Notes under the pieces: generated by a model
Database searches by the model: none
What the model saw: only the letters and a program-made list of their open reading frames with translations
Told to the model about the DNA's origin: nothing
Assembly (NCBI GenBank): GCA_016933955.1
Contig: JAFGTT010000008.1
Coordinates: forward strand, 1 to 64,000
Length of the DNA: 64,000 nucleotides
DNA from: Candidatus Zixiibacteriota bacterium
GTDB lineage: Bacteria > Zixibacteria > MSB-5A5 > GN15 > PGXB01
Direction: 5' to 3'
Shown: piece after piece, positions 15,191-23,636 of the stretch
Numbering within the stretch: the stretch's first letter is position 1
Layout of the letters: every line of letters begins with the position of its first letter
Translations under genes and position numbers: made by a program

Positions 15191-17188
15191 ATGAAAAAAA
15201 TCGTTTGGGCTTCATTACTGCTGATTATCATCATCGGCGTTATTGCCGTAATATATCTGGATATATTCAATCTAAGTAACAGCACCGAGACCAAAATAGC
15301 TTCGATTATTGCCGCCGAGGACACCCGCCGCGTGGATGTTTCGGTGGTCAGGGGGTTGACCGATCTGGATCCCAAAGTCCGGGTCAAAGCCGCACTGGCA
15401 GTGGGACGAATCGGTGATACGGAAACAGCCGGCAAGCTTTTTGATATGCTCGAGGATTCGGTGGCCGAAGTAGCCACAACCGCCGCATTGGCTCTTGGTC
15501 TGACCGGAGATAAAAGCTTTGCTTCGCGCCTGCTTGATCTTGCGGATAATCCCGACCCGGAAATAACTGCCGCCATTGTCAGGGCGGCCGGATATTTATC
15601 CGATTCTTCGATGGTTGATATCAATACGCAGATAGCTTCGTTTCTGGACCATGTCGATCATCGGGTCCGGGAACAGGCGGCGTATGCCCTGTTCCGGGCC
15701 GGAGCGCGTGATGAAAGCGGGCGGTTGATCAATACCGGCCGCAACGATGCTGTCCGGCCGGTCCAGATCGCCGCGCTGTATTCTCTGACCCGGCTGGGTG
15801 CGGCCGAGGCGGCGGAATTTTACGCCGAGTGGCTGCCCGATGCCGAACCATTTATCCGCTCGCTGGCCCTGAAGGGACTGACTCTGGGGCACGATGAAAC
15901 CCGGGTGCCGATTATTGCGGGGTCGCTCAACGACCGGGATAACAATGTTGTTTCCCAGGCCGTCGGATCGCTGGTCTCAATCGGGTCGGTTCGCGCCATC
16001 CGCTATCTTAAAGACCGGTATGCCAATGAGACCGATGAAAAATTGAAAGTCCAGTTACTCGAAGCCTTCACGCAAATTAAGCAGGGAGATATCGAGGAAT
16101 TCGTTCTCGACGATCTTGGCGAGGATACGACAACGGTGAATGTCTGGGCGGCCGGGATAGTTTATCTGGCCGCGATACAGGGCGAGAAAGCGATCCCGCT
16201 GATCGACAGTCTGCTGGATGTGGAGCAATCATACCTGATGACTAAAATCGCTGAAGCCCTCGGGAAAATAGGCGGCGAGGCGGTTCTGCCGCGATTGAAC
16301 TCGCTCTACAACGACAGCCTAGCCGATATCCGGATGGCGGCTTTCGAGCAGTTGTGTACAGTCGATCCCGGCAATATCGATTACTATCTGAAGACTTCGC
16401 TTCATGATAATGACCCGATCGTAGCGGCGGTGGCAATTGACCGGATCGGGCAATATCAAAGGAACCAGTTCCTGCCGCAGTTGATGACCATGATGAAGAT
16501 GCGGGAGATGGCGGATATCAATGTGAGACGCTCGATTGCTCAGGCGGCCGGGCAGTTTCTCGGAACGGAGTCGGATTCGCTGGCCGAAAGTCTGCTGTAC
16601 CATTGCCTGCTGGATAAAGACTATGTTGTCAGCCGCGAAGCGGCTCTGATTTATAAGAAAAAACTGGATCAGGATAAATCGGCTTTTATCAGCCCGCCGA
16701 CCGGACTGTACGGTGAAAGAAATATCAAGTCGTTGTACAACCGTTACCGCCGTAACCCGGCGGCAGTCATCACTACCAACCGCGGAACATTCGAAATGGA
16801 ACTCTATTTCGATATCGCTCCGTTGACCGTGGCCAATTTTATCGAGCTTGCCGAAAATGAGTTTTATAACGGTTTGCATTTTCACCGGGTGGTGCCCGGT
16901 TTCGTGATCCAGGGCGGTGACCCGCTCGGCAACGGCTGGGGCGGGCCGGGGTATATGATCCGCGATGAGTACAGCGATCTGACTATCCGGCGCGGAGCGG
17001 TCGGAATTGCCACCTCGGGCAAGGATACCGGCGGATCGCAGTTCTTTGTCTGCCTCATGCCGCAACCCCATCTTGACTCCCGCTACACCCTGTTCGGGCA
17101 GGTGATTAAGGGGATGGAGGTGGTCGACCGGATTGTCCGGGGGGATATCATCGAAAAGATCGTAATAACCACGGCGCCGCGGGAATAG
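15191..17188 (+). CDS. Membrane-anchored HEAT-repeat protein fused to a cyclophilin-type peptidyl-prolyl isomerase
   Basis: A 665-aa fusion. Residues about 4-26 form a hydrophobic anchor, likely leaving the rest in the periplasm. Residues about 40-490 are HEAT/PBS-type helical repeats (DLDPKVRVKAALAVGRIGD, EVATTAALALGL, HRVREQAAYALFRAGA). The last about 150 residues are a cyclophilin: TNRGTFEMELYFDIAPLTV, the active-site FHRVVPGFVIQGGD and GSQFFVCLMPQPHLDSRYTLFG. The active-site Arg of FHR and the Gln of IQGGD are present, so proline isomerisation is expected. The HEAT array is probably a client-binding solenoid for folding exported proteins, which fits the many secreted proteins around. GGTAGCAGG precedes the start. 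Confidence 0.9.
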   Translation: MKKIVWASLLLIIIIGVIAVIYLDIFNLSNSTETKIASIIAAEDTRRVDVSVVRGLTDLDPKVRVKAALAVGRIGDTETAGKLFDMLEDSVAEVATTAALALGLTGDKSFASRLLDLADNPDPEITAAIVRAAGYLSDSSMVDINTQIASFLDHVDHRVREQAAYALFRAGARDESGRLINTGRNDAVRPVQIAALYSLTRLGAAEAAEFYAEWLPDAEPFIRSLALKGLTLGHDETRVPIIAGSLNDRDNNVVSQAVGSLVSIGSVRAIRYLKDRYANETDEKLKVQLLEAFTQIKQGDIEEFVLDDLGEDTTTVNVWAAGIVYLAAIQGEKAIPLIDSLLDVEQSYLMTKIAEALGKIGGEAVLPRLNSLYNDSLADIRMAAFEQLCTVDPGNIDYYLKTSLHDNDPIVAAVAIDRIGQYQRNQFLPQLMTMMKMREMADINVRRSIAQAAGQFLGTESDSLAESLLYHCLLDKDYVVSREAALIYKKKLDQDKSAFISPPTGLYGERNIKSLYNRYRRNPAAVITTNRGTFEMELYFDIAPLTVANFIELAENEFYNGLHFHRVVPGFVIQGGDPLGNGWGGPGYMIRDEYSDLTIRRGAVGIATSGKDTGGSQFFVCLMPQPHLDSRYTLFGQVIKGMEVVDRIVRGDIIEKIVITTAPRE

Positions 17189-17253
17189 AGTTTTAATTAT
17201 GCCGGTCGGAAATCAATGCCGGTGAGGATATGAGATTAACTGATGGAGGATAA

Positions 17254-17736
17254 ATGAAAACCAAATTGATCGACATCAAGATTGCCCCGGATCAGAACAT
17301 GATTTTCGGGATGTCACATTTTATCAAGACGGTCGAGGATTTGTACGAGGCCATGATAACCGGTGCGACCGGGGTGGAGTTCGGGATTGCTTTCTGCGAG
17401 GCCTCGCAGGACCGACTGGTGCGGTCCGACGGCAATAATGCCGAACTGATCGAGCTGGCCGAGAAAACGGCCTTCGATATCGCCTGCGGGCACACCTTTG
17501 TTATTTTCATGCGCAACGCGTACCCGATCAATTTCCTGCCTCGGATCAAAGAGGTTCCGGAGGTCTGCCGGATTTTCTGCGCCACCTCCAACCCGGTCCA
17601 GGTGGTTGTGGCCGAGACCGACCAGGGGCGCGGGGTGATGGGAGTGGTTGACGGGCAGATGCCGATCGGAATCGAGGATGAAGGTCACCGGCAGGAACGC
17701 CACAAATTCCTAAGAATTATCGGGTATAAGAGGTAA
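17254..17736 (+). CDS. Adenosine-specific kinase (DUF355 family)
   Basis: A 160-aa protein matching the small adenosine-specific kinase family described from archaea along its whole length: KIAPDQNMIFGMSHFIKTVED, GVEFGIAFCEASQDRLVR, GHTFVIFMRNAYPINFL, VCRIFCATSNPVQVVVA and GRGVMGVVDG. By family knowledge it phosphorylates adenosine to AMP. GGAGGATAAATG gives a clear ribosome site. It stands alone, 65 bp after the HEAT-cyclophilin gene. A 7-bp stem TAGCTTA/TAAGCTA at 17774-17790 lies downstream but lacks a T-run. Confidence 0.85.
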   Translation: MKTKLIDIKIAPDQNMIFGMSHFIKTVEDLYEAMITGATGVEFGIAFCEASQDRLVRSDGNNAELIELAEKTAFDIACGHTFVIFMRNAYPINFLPRIKEVPEVCRIFCATSNPVQVVVAETDQGRGVMGVVDGQMPIGIEDEGHRQERHKFLRIIGYKR

Positions 17737-17867
17737 GGGATAGAGTTACTGATGGTATAAGGTACGGCAGGTTTAGCTTAGAATAAGCTATCAAATGTAT
17801 AATATAACCAGTTATTGCACCAAATGATCTGGATTGCCATATCTTATATAGATATTGCCATACTTTA

Positions 17868-18284
17868 CTATTCGCTTATTGAATATATCATCAGGCTGTC
17901 TATGATGTCACCTTGTTTCTTAATCTGAATCGTCGTGTCTTGCGTAATATAGCCTTCTTTTTCAAACCGCAGCAATATGTCATATTGATTTTGAAAGCAT
18001 CCAAATTGCTCGCATATATTGCAACCACTAAATCGTGCCAATCGATAAAAACCAGTGGAATCCGTCAAATAGCAGGCTGAATCATATTCATCTTGAAAAA
18101 TGGTGACGTAGACGCTGTCCAAGGGTAGTTGGGAATCATTGCCAACCACATATCCACTTATTAGATAGAGAAGGTGTTCACTATCTGTGACCGTGTATTT
18201 AGTACATCCAGAAATAAAACAGGTAATAATTAATAAACTTGATATTAGAAGCAATACTAATATTTGCTTTTTTCTGGCATTCAC
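17868..18284 (-). CDS. Small lipoprotein with a carboxypeptidase-regulatory-like domain
   Basis: A 138-aa protein starting at the GTG at 18284, chosen because GGGAGG lies 6 bases upstream and the lipoprotein signal (NARKKQILVLLL, lipobox FISGC) follows at once; the longer in-frame start at 18350 adds an odd hydrophilic/isoleucine-rich leader. The mature part (SGYVVGNDSQLPLDSVYVTI, CYLTDSTGFYRLARF, EKEGYITQDTTI) resembles a carboxypeptidase-regulatory-like beta-sandwich. Probably anchored to the outer membrane. No specific function recognised. One copy of the 130-bp repeat lies about 110 bp upstream. Confidence 0.65.
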   Translation of the reverse strand: MNARKKQILVLLLISSLLIITCFISGCTKYTVTDSEHLLYLISGYVVGNDSQLPLDSVYVTIFQDEYDSACYLTDSTGFYRLARFSGCNICEQFGCFQNQYDILLRFEKEGYITQDTTIQIKKQGDIIDSLMIYSISE

Positions 18285-18395
18285 TGCCGACCTCCCATGA
18301 TCTATTATTATTATTATGTTAAACACATCCTCGAATTCAGATATACCCAATATAATAGACTATTCTATAGCCGCAATTGTTTATTTATTTTTTCT

Positions 18396-18525
18396 CCTTT
18401 CGTATATTAAGAGTCGTGTTTTGGGGGGGAGGAGTCCTTCGATGGTTCTATCACCATATAGAACCGGGGTTGTCGAAACAGATTCTTCCCCTCTGTGTTT
18501 TCATCGAATCAGCAGGGAACAAACC
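18396..18525. repeat. 130-bp dispersed repeat, copy 1
   Basis: Nearly the same sequence recurs at 22505-22636 in the same orientation. Both run from CCTTTCGTATATTAAGAG through a G-run, AGGAGTCCTTCGATGG, a hairpin and GATTCTTCCCCTCTGTG to AGCAGGGAACAAACC. The internal hairpin has identical 8-bp arms (GGTTCTAT/ATAGAACC) in both copies but different 6-base loops (CACCAT here). Each copy lies about 85-110 bp upstream of a minus-strand lipoprotein gene. Confidence 0.85.
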
Positions 18526-18616
18526 CCTCAGTGATTCTTCCCGCCTCTATTCCGATTCTTTTAATTGGACAGTAATGGCAGATCCAAATACGCCTTGTGA
18601 TCGCAAAATTACTTTT

Positions 18617-18990
18617 TCATTTCATCATGATAATTTTCTTTGTGCAGGTGAAATCCCCGGCAATAAATCTCGCAAAATATATCCCGCTGGTAACCAATCG
18701 TCCCTTGCAGTCATAGCCATCCCAGGTCAACTGGTGGTCGCCAGCCGGAATCGGGCTATCCACCAGAGTTATTACCCGTTGACCAAGAACATTATAGATG
18801 TTCAGACTGACAGCCGTTTCCTGCGGCAATGAAAAGGCAAACATTGTGGTCGGATTAAATGGGTTGGGATAATTACGAAAAGTAATTTCCAGTGGCTGTT
18901 CTTCTAGAATGGTTCCATCATCATTGTTTTTCGTTGCACTTTCGGGGCAGACATTCGTACTGCCGGTGCTGACATTTCTGGATATCCGGG
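18617..18990 (-). pseudogene. C-terminal sorting domain (FlgD/por-like) detached from the upstream subtilase by a frameshift
   Basis: In the frame one base off from the subtilase, the translation continues as a linker (STGSTNVCPESATKNNDDG) and a complete FlgD-like/type IX-like sorting domain (EITFRNYPNPFNPTTMFAFS, LNIYNVLGQRVITLVD, AGDHQLTWDGYD, GIYFARF, ending TKKIIMMK). No start codon or ribosome site belongs to this piece. Removing one base, for example in the GGG at 18988-18990, would join it to the subtilase at 18921. It is therefore either a real inactivating frameshift or a sequence error. Confidence 0.8.
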
Positions 18991-21356
18991 AGAGAGGTAT
19001 CGCCAATTGAGGATATACCATAAACATAGACGCTATAGGTGGAGTTGGCATCGACCGGGCAAATATAAAAACAGGTGTCCGGGCCGACATCGTATATATC
19101 CCCCATGGTGACATGTGGGTGCGATAATCTGATAAAGTATTTGACAATGGGATATTTCTGATGGGGTGAGGGTATCCATCGGGCGGTAATATCGTTTCCG
19201 TAAAGCAAATGCCAGTTTTCGTCTTCCTCCGAAATCAACTCCGGGGCTCCGGCTATATCTTTGGCGGCAGATATTAAATCCGTATTAATTTTAAGGGGAA
19301 CATCGCCGCATCCCGTAACGGTCGGGACGCCATAGCTGAAATCGGTGGCATAAACAGCAATATCCTCGGCCCGGTGCGGCCGGGTCGTTACCGTGGCTTC
19401 ATCAGAATACGGTGCATTTTGCTGATCGGCGGTATACGGTTTTACGCGGTAAGTGTAGGTTTCCCCCCCAATCGGGTAGTAATCGTCATAATAAACATAA
19501 TCATAATCATTATTGGGAATGGTATCAATCACTTTCCAGACCGGGACCGTGGCGCTTTTACGTTCCAGTATCCAGCCTTCTTCATAGGGATTGGGATCAC
19601 TCCAGCACACACGAACGGCCTGATGCTCAAAATGATTATTAACATTGAAATAGGCGGGCTTTTGAACCTCATATTCCCCTAAAACGGTATAGGCAAATTT
19701 GACATCTTCCGGGGCGCATGGTTTCCAGCCCACATAGGTGCCGCTCACTGTCCAGATTTCGTAAACCCATGTTCGGAATACACAACTGGTTTCGGTTACG
19801 GATTCAGGAATAACACCCGCGTAATTCATTCCGAAATTTGGATTTGCGGCGGAATAACCCCTGGCCGCGACACCACGACCCCAGGCATGAGGAGATTCTA
19901 AATATGAATGCGGAAATGTCACCGATTTACGGACTTCATACCTTTTGGCGATATACACACCGTCGGCCATATTCGGAATATCAAAAAACACCATGGTCAT
20001 TGCACTCGTATTGGAATATTGATTTCCGCCATCAGCCTCCAGATGGGCCAGCATGTTGGGTAATTGGAGAATATCAAAGGCGGCCTTGGCATTAAGATTC
20101 CCCCATCCGGTATAATCATCATAGCCGATAACAGCAGGGTCTTCTTTATTATCTTTAGCCGTTAGGTTAATAATATTTTCAATATCATCATTGTACAGGG
20201 TATTGTCATAGCTTTTCAGCAATGCCGCCACACCTGCCGCATGCGGGGCGGCGGCTGAAGTTCCACCAAAATATCTTGTCCAATCATCCTGACTCCCAGC
20301 GTCTAATGAAGTTATAAAATCACCCGGGGCCACGATATCAATACCATTACCTATATTCGAAAATTTTGCGCGACGTCCATCGGTTCCATAGGCACCAACG
20401 CTTATAATACCCTGGCCATAATCCGAGGGATAATGCGGTTCGGATGAATCATCATTACCTTTTGCACAAACAACAATTCGGTTCATTTTATAAGCATAGG
20501 CCATAGAGCTTCTTACCGATATAATAAATTGATCAGCCGGATCGAAGGCCCAACTATTATTCAAAATGCCCGCTCCAATATCGACTGCAACGACGATTTT
20601 ATCTGCGACTTCGGAATAATCCAATTCATAAATACATCCTGAGTATATTTTTGAATTACCGCTTAAGCCGGATATTAGATTAATATTATTTGTGGATGCG
20701 CCTATTATTCCTGCAACTTTAGTACCATGACCACCGGCGAATTCATTATCGCCAAACACACGCGGATACAGATCCGAATGATCATTTCGGACGCCTTCAT
20801 CAATAACCGCCACAATAAGATTTGGGTCCCCAAAAGTATATTTCCATGCACCTTCAGCATTGATGCCATATACTGTATCATCATGAAAATTCCATTGCCG
20901 GTAATATAGCGTATCATTTGTAAATATATTATCAGTCTTAATTGTGCCGTTTTTATAAATATCAATATATTCACCGGCTTCCAACAGGTTTCGATACGTA
21001 TTATTACGAAAAGTTGAATCGCTAAAAATGATTTTATAATAAGACTCAAATCGAGGCCTTAAAACGGTATCTCCAAATTCATTAATTGAAATGCTATCGG
21101 TAAGATTTTTATTTTTAAATGCTCTCACAATGCATTTAAAACTGGAATTTATCAGGATTTTACCGGAAATGCTCTCTTTTAGAATAATACCTTCCTTTCC
21201 TACCGTATCAATCCCGGGTTGAATCTCGATTATATTTTTATCGAATTTCACAACCAATTCTTTACTCGTTTCATTTAACGATTTCGAGAATAATTCCATA
21301 TTGAATATTCCGTATATAGACAATAATAGCACAAATAATTTTATGATATTATTCAT
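18921..21356 (-). CDS. Secreted subtilisin-like protease with fibronectin-like domains, frameshifted near its end
   Basis: An 811-aa reading frame: signal peptide (about 1-24), long N-terminal prodomain-like region (about 30-165), S8 catalytic domain with Asp186 (AVIDEG), His210 (GGHGTKVAG), oxyanion Asn301 and Ser367 (GGTSAAAPHAAG), then beta-sandwich regions including fibronectin-III-like segments (EEGWILERKSATVPVWKVID, YTYRVKPYTADQQNAPYSD). The frame runs into an unnatural tail (KCQHRQYECLPRKCNEKQ) while the expected sorting domain lies in the neighbouring frame at 18617-18990. The full product would be about 910 aa. As it stands the protease would lack its surface-sorting signal. Base composition is AT-richer than the subtilases of the CHAT modules, to which it is only distantly similar. 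Confidence 0.85.
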   Translation of the reverse strand: MNNIIKLFVLLLSIYGIFNMELFSKSLNETSKELVVKFDKNIIEIQPGIDTVGKEGIILKESISGKILINSSFKCIVRAFKNKNLTDSISINEFGDTVLRPRFESYYKIIFSDSTFRNNTYRNLLEAGEYIDIYKNGTIKTDNIFTNDTLYYRQWNFHDDTVYGINAEGAWKYTFGDPNLIVAVIDEGVRNDHSDLYPRVFGDNEFAGGHGTKVAGIIGASTNNINLISGLSGNSKIYSGCIYELDYSEVADKIVVAVDIGAGILNNSWAFDPADQFIISVRSSMAYAYKMNRIVVCAKGNDDSSEPHYPSDYGQGIISVGAYGTDGRRAKFSNIGNGIDIVAPGDFITSLDAGSQDDWTRYFGGTSAAAPHAAGVAALLKSYDNTLYNDDIENIINLTAKDNKEDPAVIGYDDYTGWGNLNAKAAFDILQLPNMLAHLEADGGNQYSNTSAMTMVFFDIPNMADGVYIAKRYEVRKSVTFPHSYLESPHAWGRGVAARGYSAANPNFGMNYAGVIPESVTETSCVFRTWVYEIWTVSGTYVGWKPCAPEDVKFAYTVLGEYEVQKPAYFNVNNHFEHQAVRVCWSDPNPYEEGWILERKSATVPVWKVIDTIPNNDYDYVYYDDYYPIGGETYTYRVKPYTADQQNAPYSDEATVTTRPHRAEDIAVYATDFSYGVPTVTGCGDVPLKINTDLISAAKDIAGAPELISEEDENWHLLYGNDITARWIPSPHQKYPIVKYFIRLSHPHVTMGDIYDVGPDTCFYICPVDANSTYSVYVYGISSIGDTSLPDIQKCQHRQYECLPRKCNEKQ

Positions 21357-21457
21357 AACTTCTCCTTTGGATTTGACTGGATATGATATTATGTTACCAA
21401 AAAGATACCAATTGGCTTTTGCCCGGTAATAGTATCGAGAAATGGCAATATTGATAT

Positions 21458-22420
21458 CTATTGATGCTTCTGAGAATTGCTACATACAGATAATTCTACG
21501 AAATCAACAAGAATATGATTTTCGCCGCCATCAGACCGCATAATTCTGAGTGGTCCGCTTATGGCCTCAAAATCAGGCTCTCCCGACTCACAATACACAA
21601 TATATTCACCATTCGGCGACCAACTCGGTTGCACTCCTGAATTGGTTGTCAGGGTAGTGATATGTTTATCGATTGTATTCAGTATTCTGATATCATCATC
21701 GAGACTAAAGACTATATTGTTGCCGTCCGGTGAAACATCAGGATCGTAATATGTTGTATAAGGTTTACCCTTTTCCCATTTGTATATCAATCTCTCCGTT
21801 GAATCAGAAACCGATATGAAATTCATCCTACTGGAATCCAAATGGTTCCAATCCAAAAATGTTATATAGAAAAGACTGTCTCCATTTGTGAAATCAAAAT
21901 GACTGCCATATTCAATAAAACACCTTTTATTCGATCCCGATGGGTCCATCAGCCATATTCCGCCGCTATCGTTACTAATCCTATTATATGCAATAAGCGA
22001 ATCGGAATAAGACCAATCACATGTATATATATCGCCGGAATATGTAAGTTGAGTAAGGTTATCGCCATTGGATCTTATTTTAAAAACGTTTCCCCCATAG
22101 CCCGGGGCCGTGAAAACCAGCCAATTGCAATCGTGAGACCATGCTAAATCCACTAAGATATAATATTGATTCAATATTAATATGGGCTGAAGATCACTGC
22201 CATCCGGCCTGATTTTGTGTATACCATTGGGTAATATATCCGGATAACCATTCCAGATAAAGGCAATCCATTCCCCATCCGGTGACCAACGAGGATAGGC
22301 TCTTGAGGGTCGAATTGGCTTTGGCGTAGCAATAGTGTCATCATTCTTATCGCATGAATATAATAACATGGTAACTGATAAAAACGGGATAATTATGAAT
22401 AATATTTTACGAACATCCAT
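21458..22420 (-). CDS. TolB-like beta-propeller lipoprotein
   Basis: A 320-aa protein with a lipoprotein signal (lipobox LYSC at about residues 20-23) and repeated PD40/TolB propeller blades: YPRWSPDGEWIAFIWNG, LAWSHDCNWLVFTAP, CDWSYSDSLIAYNR, DPDVSPDGNNIVFSLD, PSWSPNGEYIVYCESG. Each blade ends with a turn such as GIHKIRPDGSDL or IWLMDPSGSNK. Likely a periplasmic, membrane-anchored binding protein; no TolB partners (Pal, TolA) are near. It lies upstream of the subtilase on the same strand with about a 100-bp gap. Gene certain, role unknown. Confidence 0.8.
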   Translation of the reverse strand: MDVRKILFIIIPFLSVTMLLYSCDKNDDTIATPKPIRPSRAYPRWSPDGEWIAFIWNGYPDILPNGIHKIRPDGSDLQPILILNQYYILVDLAWSHDCNWLVFTAPGYGGNVFKIRSNGDNLTQLTYSGDIYTCDWSYSDSLIAYNRISNDSGGIWLMDPSGSNKRCFIEYGSHFDFTNGDSLFYITFLDWNHLDSSRMNFISVSDSTERLIYKWEKGKPYTTYYDPDVSPDGNNIVFSLDDDIRILNTIDKHITTLTTNSGVQPSWSPNGEYIVYCESGEPDFEAISGPLRIMRSDGGENHILVDFVELSVCSNSQKHQ

Positions 22421-22504
22421 TTTATCTTATAAATCTTATTCTATGATTCCATTTAATATTATATTAAACTCAAAAGCATCAGTAAACATTTATTTGATCC
22501 TTCC

Positions 22505-22636
22505 CCTTTCGTATATTAAGAGCCAATGTTTATGGGGGGGAGGAGTCCTTCGATGGTTCTATCATCCCATAGAACCGGGGTTGTCGAAACGGATTCTTCC
22601 CCTCTGTGTTTTCATCGATTCAGCAGGGAACAAACC
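22505..22636. repeat. 130-bp dispersed repeat, copy 2
   Basis: Same element as 18396-18525, same orientation. The hairpin arms GGTTCTAT/ATAGAACC are conserved and the loop is CATCCC. It lies 85 bp upstream of the minus-strand TolB-like gene. The two copies bracket the subtilase and TolB-like genes. Confidence 0.85.
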
Positions 22637-23156
22637 TTTTACAGCCTTTCCCACCTCCTTTCGGATATATGTTGTTGATTGGACAATTGATTTGTTGGTG
22701 CTCTTTCTCATTTCCTCCTTTCGGTTGTCTATTTTCCCGGGCCGGAGCCGGTTGGAACCGGCATACTGGAAACCCCCGAGTTTCATCCGGCCCGGTTTTC
22801 CGCCTCAACAGTAACCACTATCCGCCAGTGGTATCGAGGGCTATAAACAGGACATGAATATGTGTAGACAAAAATCATGCCAATCTTGACTGAAGAAGCC
22901 TGAAACTCGTAAGTGAGTGATATAAAATATGATATGGGAATCCATGAAGAATATAAATAGCTCGATTATCGGTTCAAAACTCGTAGACTACGAGTCGGCC
23001 TTCGTAGTCTTCGAATGCTGATAAGATTGGAGATGATGGGACAGTTGGTTTAAAAGAGGATTAAGGGTATCGTAAATGTCGGCTATTTCGGAGGTTTCGG
23101 TAATAACAGGATGTCGAAACCGCCGGGGTTTCGATCTGCCCGGACTATCAGCCAGT
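22637..23156. other. Non-coding stretch
   Basis: No gene recognised. It holds a perfect dyad ACTCGTAG-A-CTACGAGT at 22979-22995 with related CGTAGTCTTCG just after. Short open frames in both directions look like random sequence. Confidence 0.5.
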
Positions 23157-23291
23157 TTAGAAATCCAATACCCAGCTGAATATCTCCTTGAAATACCTTT
23201 TCCAGGTCCAGCCGGAAAATATTCTGCAAAATAATCCGCCTAATAAAAGAACACCGATAATAGCCAAAATGGTTATTACAACCCATGTCAT
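23157..23291 (-). CDS. Possible small single-pass membrane protein
   Basis: A 44-aa frame starting at the ATG at 23291, preceded by AAGGAAGG about 10 bases upstream. Residues 2-24 are a clean hydrophobic helix (WVVITILAIIGVLLLGGLFC) followed by an aromatic, basic amphipathic tail (WTWKRYFKEIFSWVLDF). The composition is protein-like, but there is no homologue I recognise and no operon support. It could be chance. Confidence 0.35.
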   Translation of the reverse strand: MTWVVITILAIIGVLLLGGLFCRIFSGWTWKRYFKEIFSWVLDF

Positions 23292-23469
23292 ATACAAGCA
23301 TCCTTCCTTCATGTGATTTCTTTCATCCGTCTTATTTAACGGCATTAATCCAATGGCGGCTATTGATCAGCTGTCAGCCGTAGTTTGATAATTATGTATG
23401 CGGCTGAAAAAACTGCACCGGTTTTCTATGGTACCCCAATAAATTAAGGTCGCCAGTCATTCATCTTCA

Positions 23470-23571
23470 TTACAGCATGGCGGGGGTGGTGTCGTCGACC
23501 GGTCTGCCGGCACGATTGCAAACCTTCTCGATATTGAAACCGTATCGCAACAGCACTTCGGATCCGGGCGC
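23470..23571 (-). pseudogene. Decayed duplicate of the transketolase 3' end
   Basis: Minus-strand translation gives APGSEVLLRYGFNIEKVCNR and then AGRPVDDTTPAML-stop, matching the last about 33 residues of the intact transketolase ([20 protein letters not shown], then [13 protein letters not shown]-stop). An in-frame stop lies shortly before the match, so only the 3' end is present. It is in the same orientation and 2.4 kb beyond the intact 3' end at 25861, with two membrane-protein genes between. It looks like a footprint of a duplication or insertion at the transketolase end. Confidence 0.85.
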
Positions 23572-23636
23572 TAAAGTTTGAATCTATCCGAACTTCCCGA
23601 TGCATTCACCGTGACACCGGTCTGCCATTATTTTCA

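Noticed and set aside
17774-17790. Stem TAGCTTA/TAAGCTA after the adenosine kinase as a terminator
   Set aside because: Seven pairs, AT-rich, and no T-run follows; noted only as a weak dyad.
18377-18832. 151-codon plus-strand frame over the first 130-bp repeat
   Set aside because: It runs through the repeat, its hairpin and the antisense of the sorting domain; no coding signal.
22335-22814. 159-codon plus-strand frame over the second 130-bp repeat
   Set aside because: Shares translated fragments with the frame at 18377 only because both cross the same DNA repeat; it starts antisense to the TolB-like lipoprotein.
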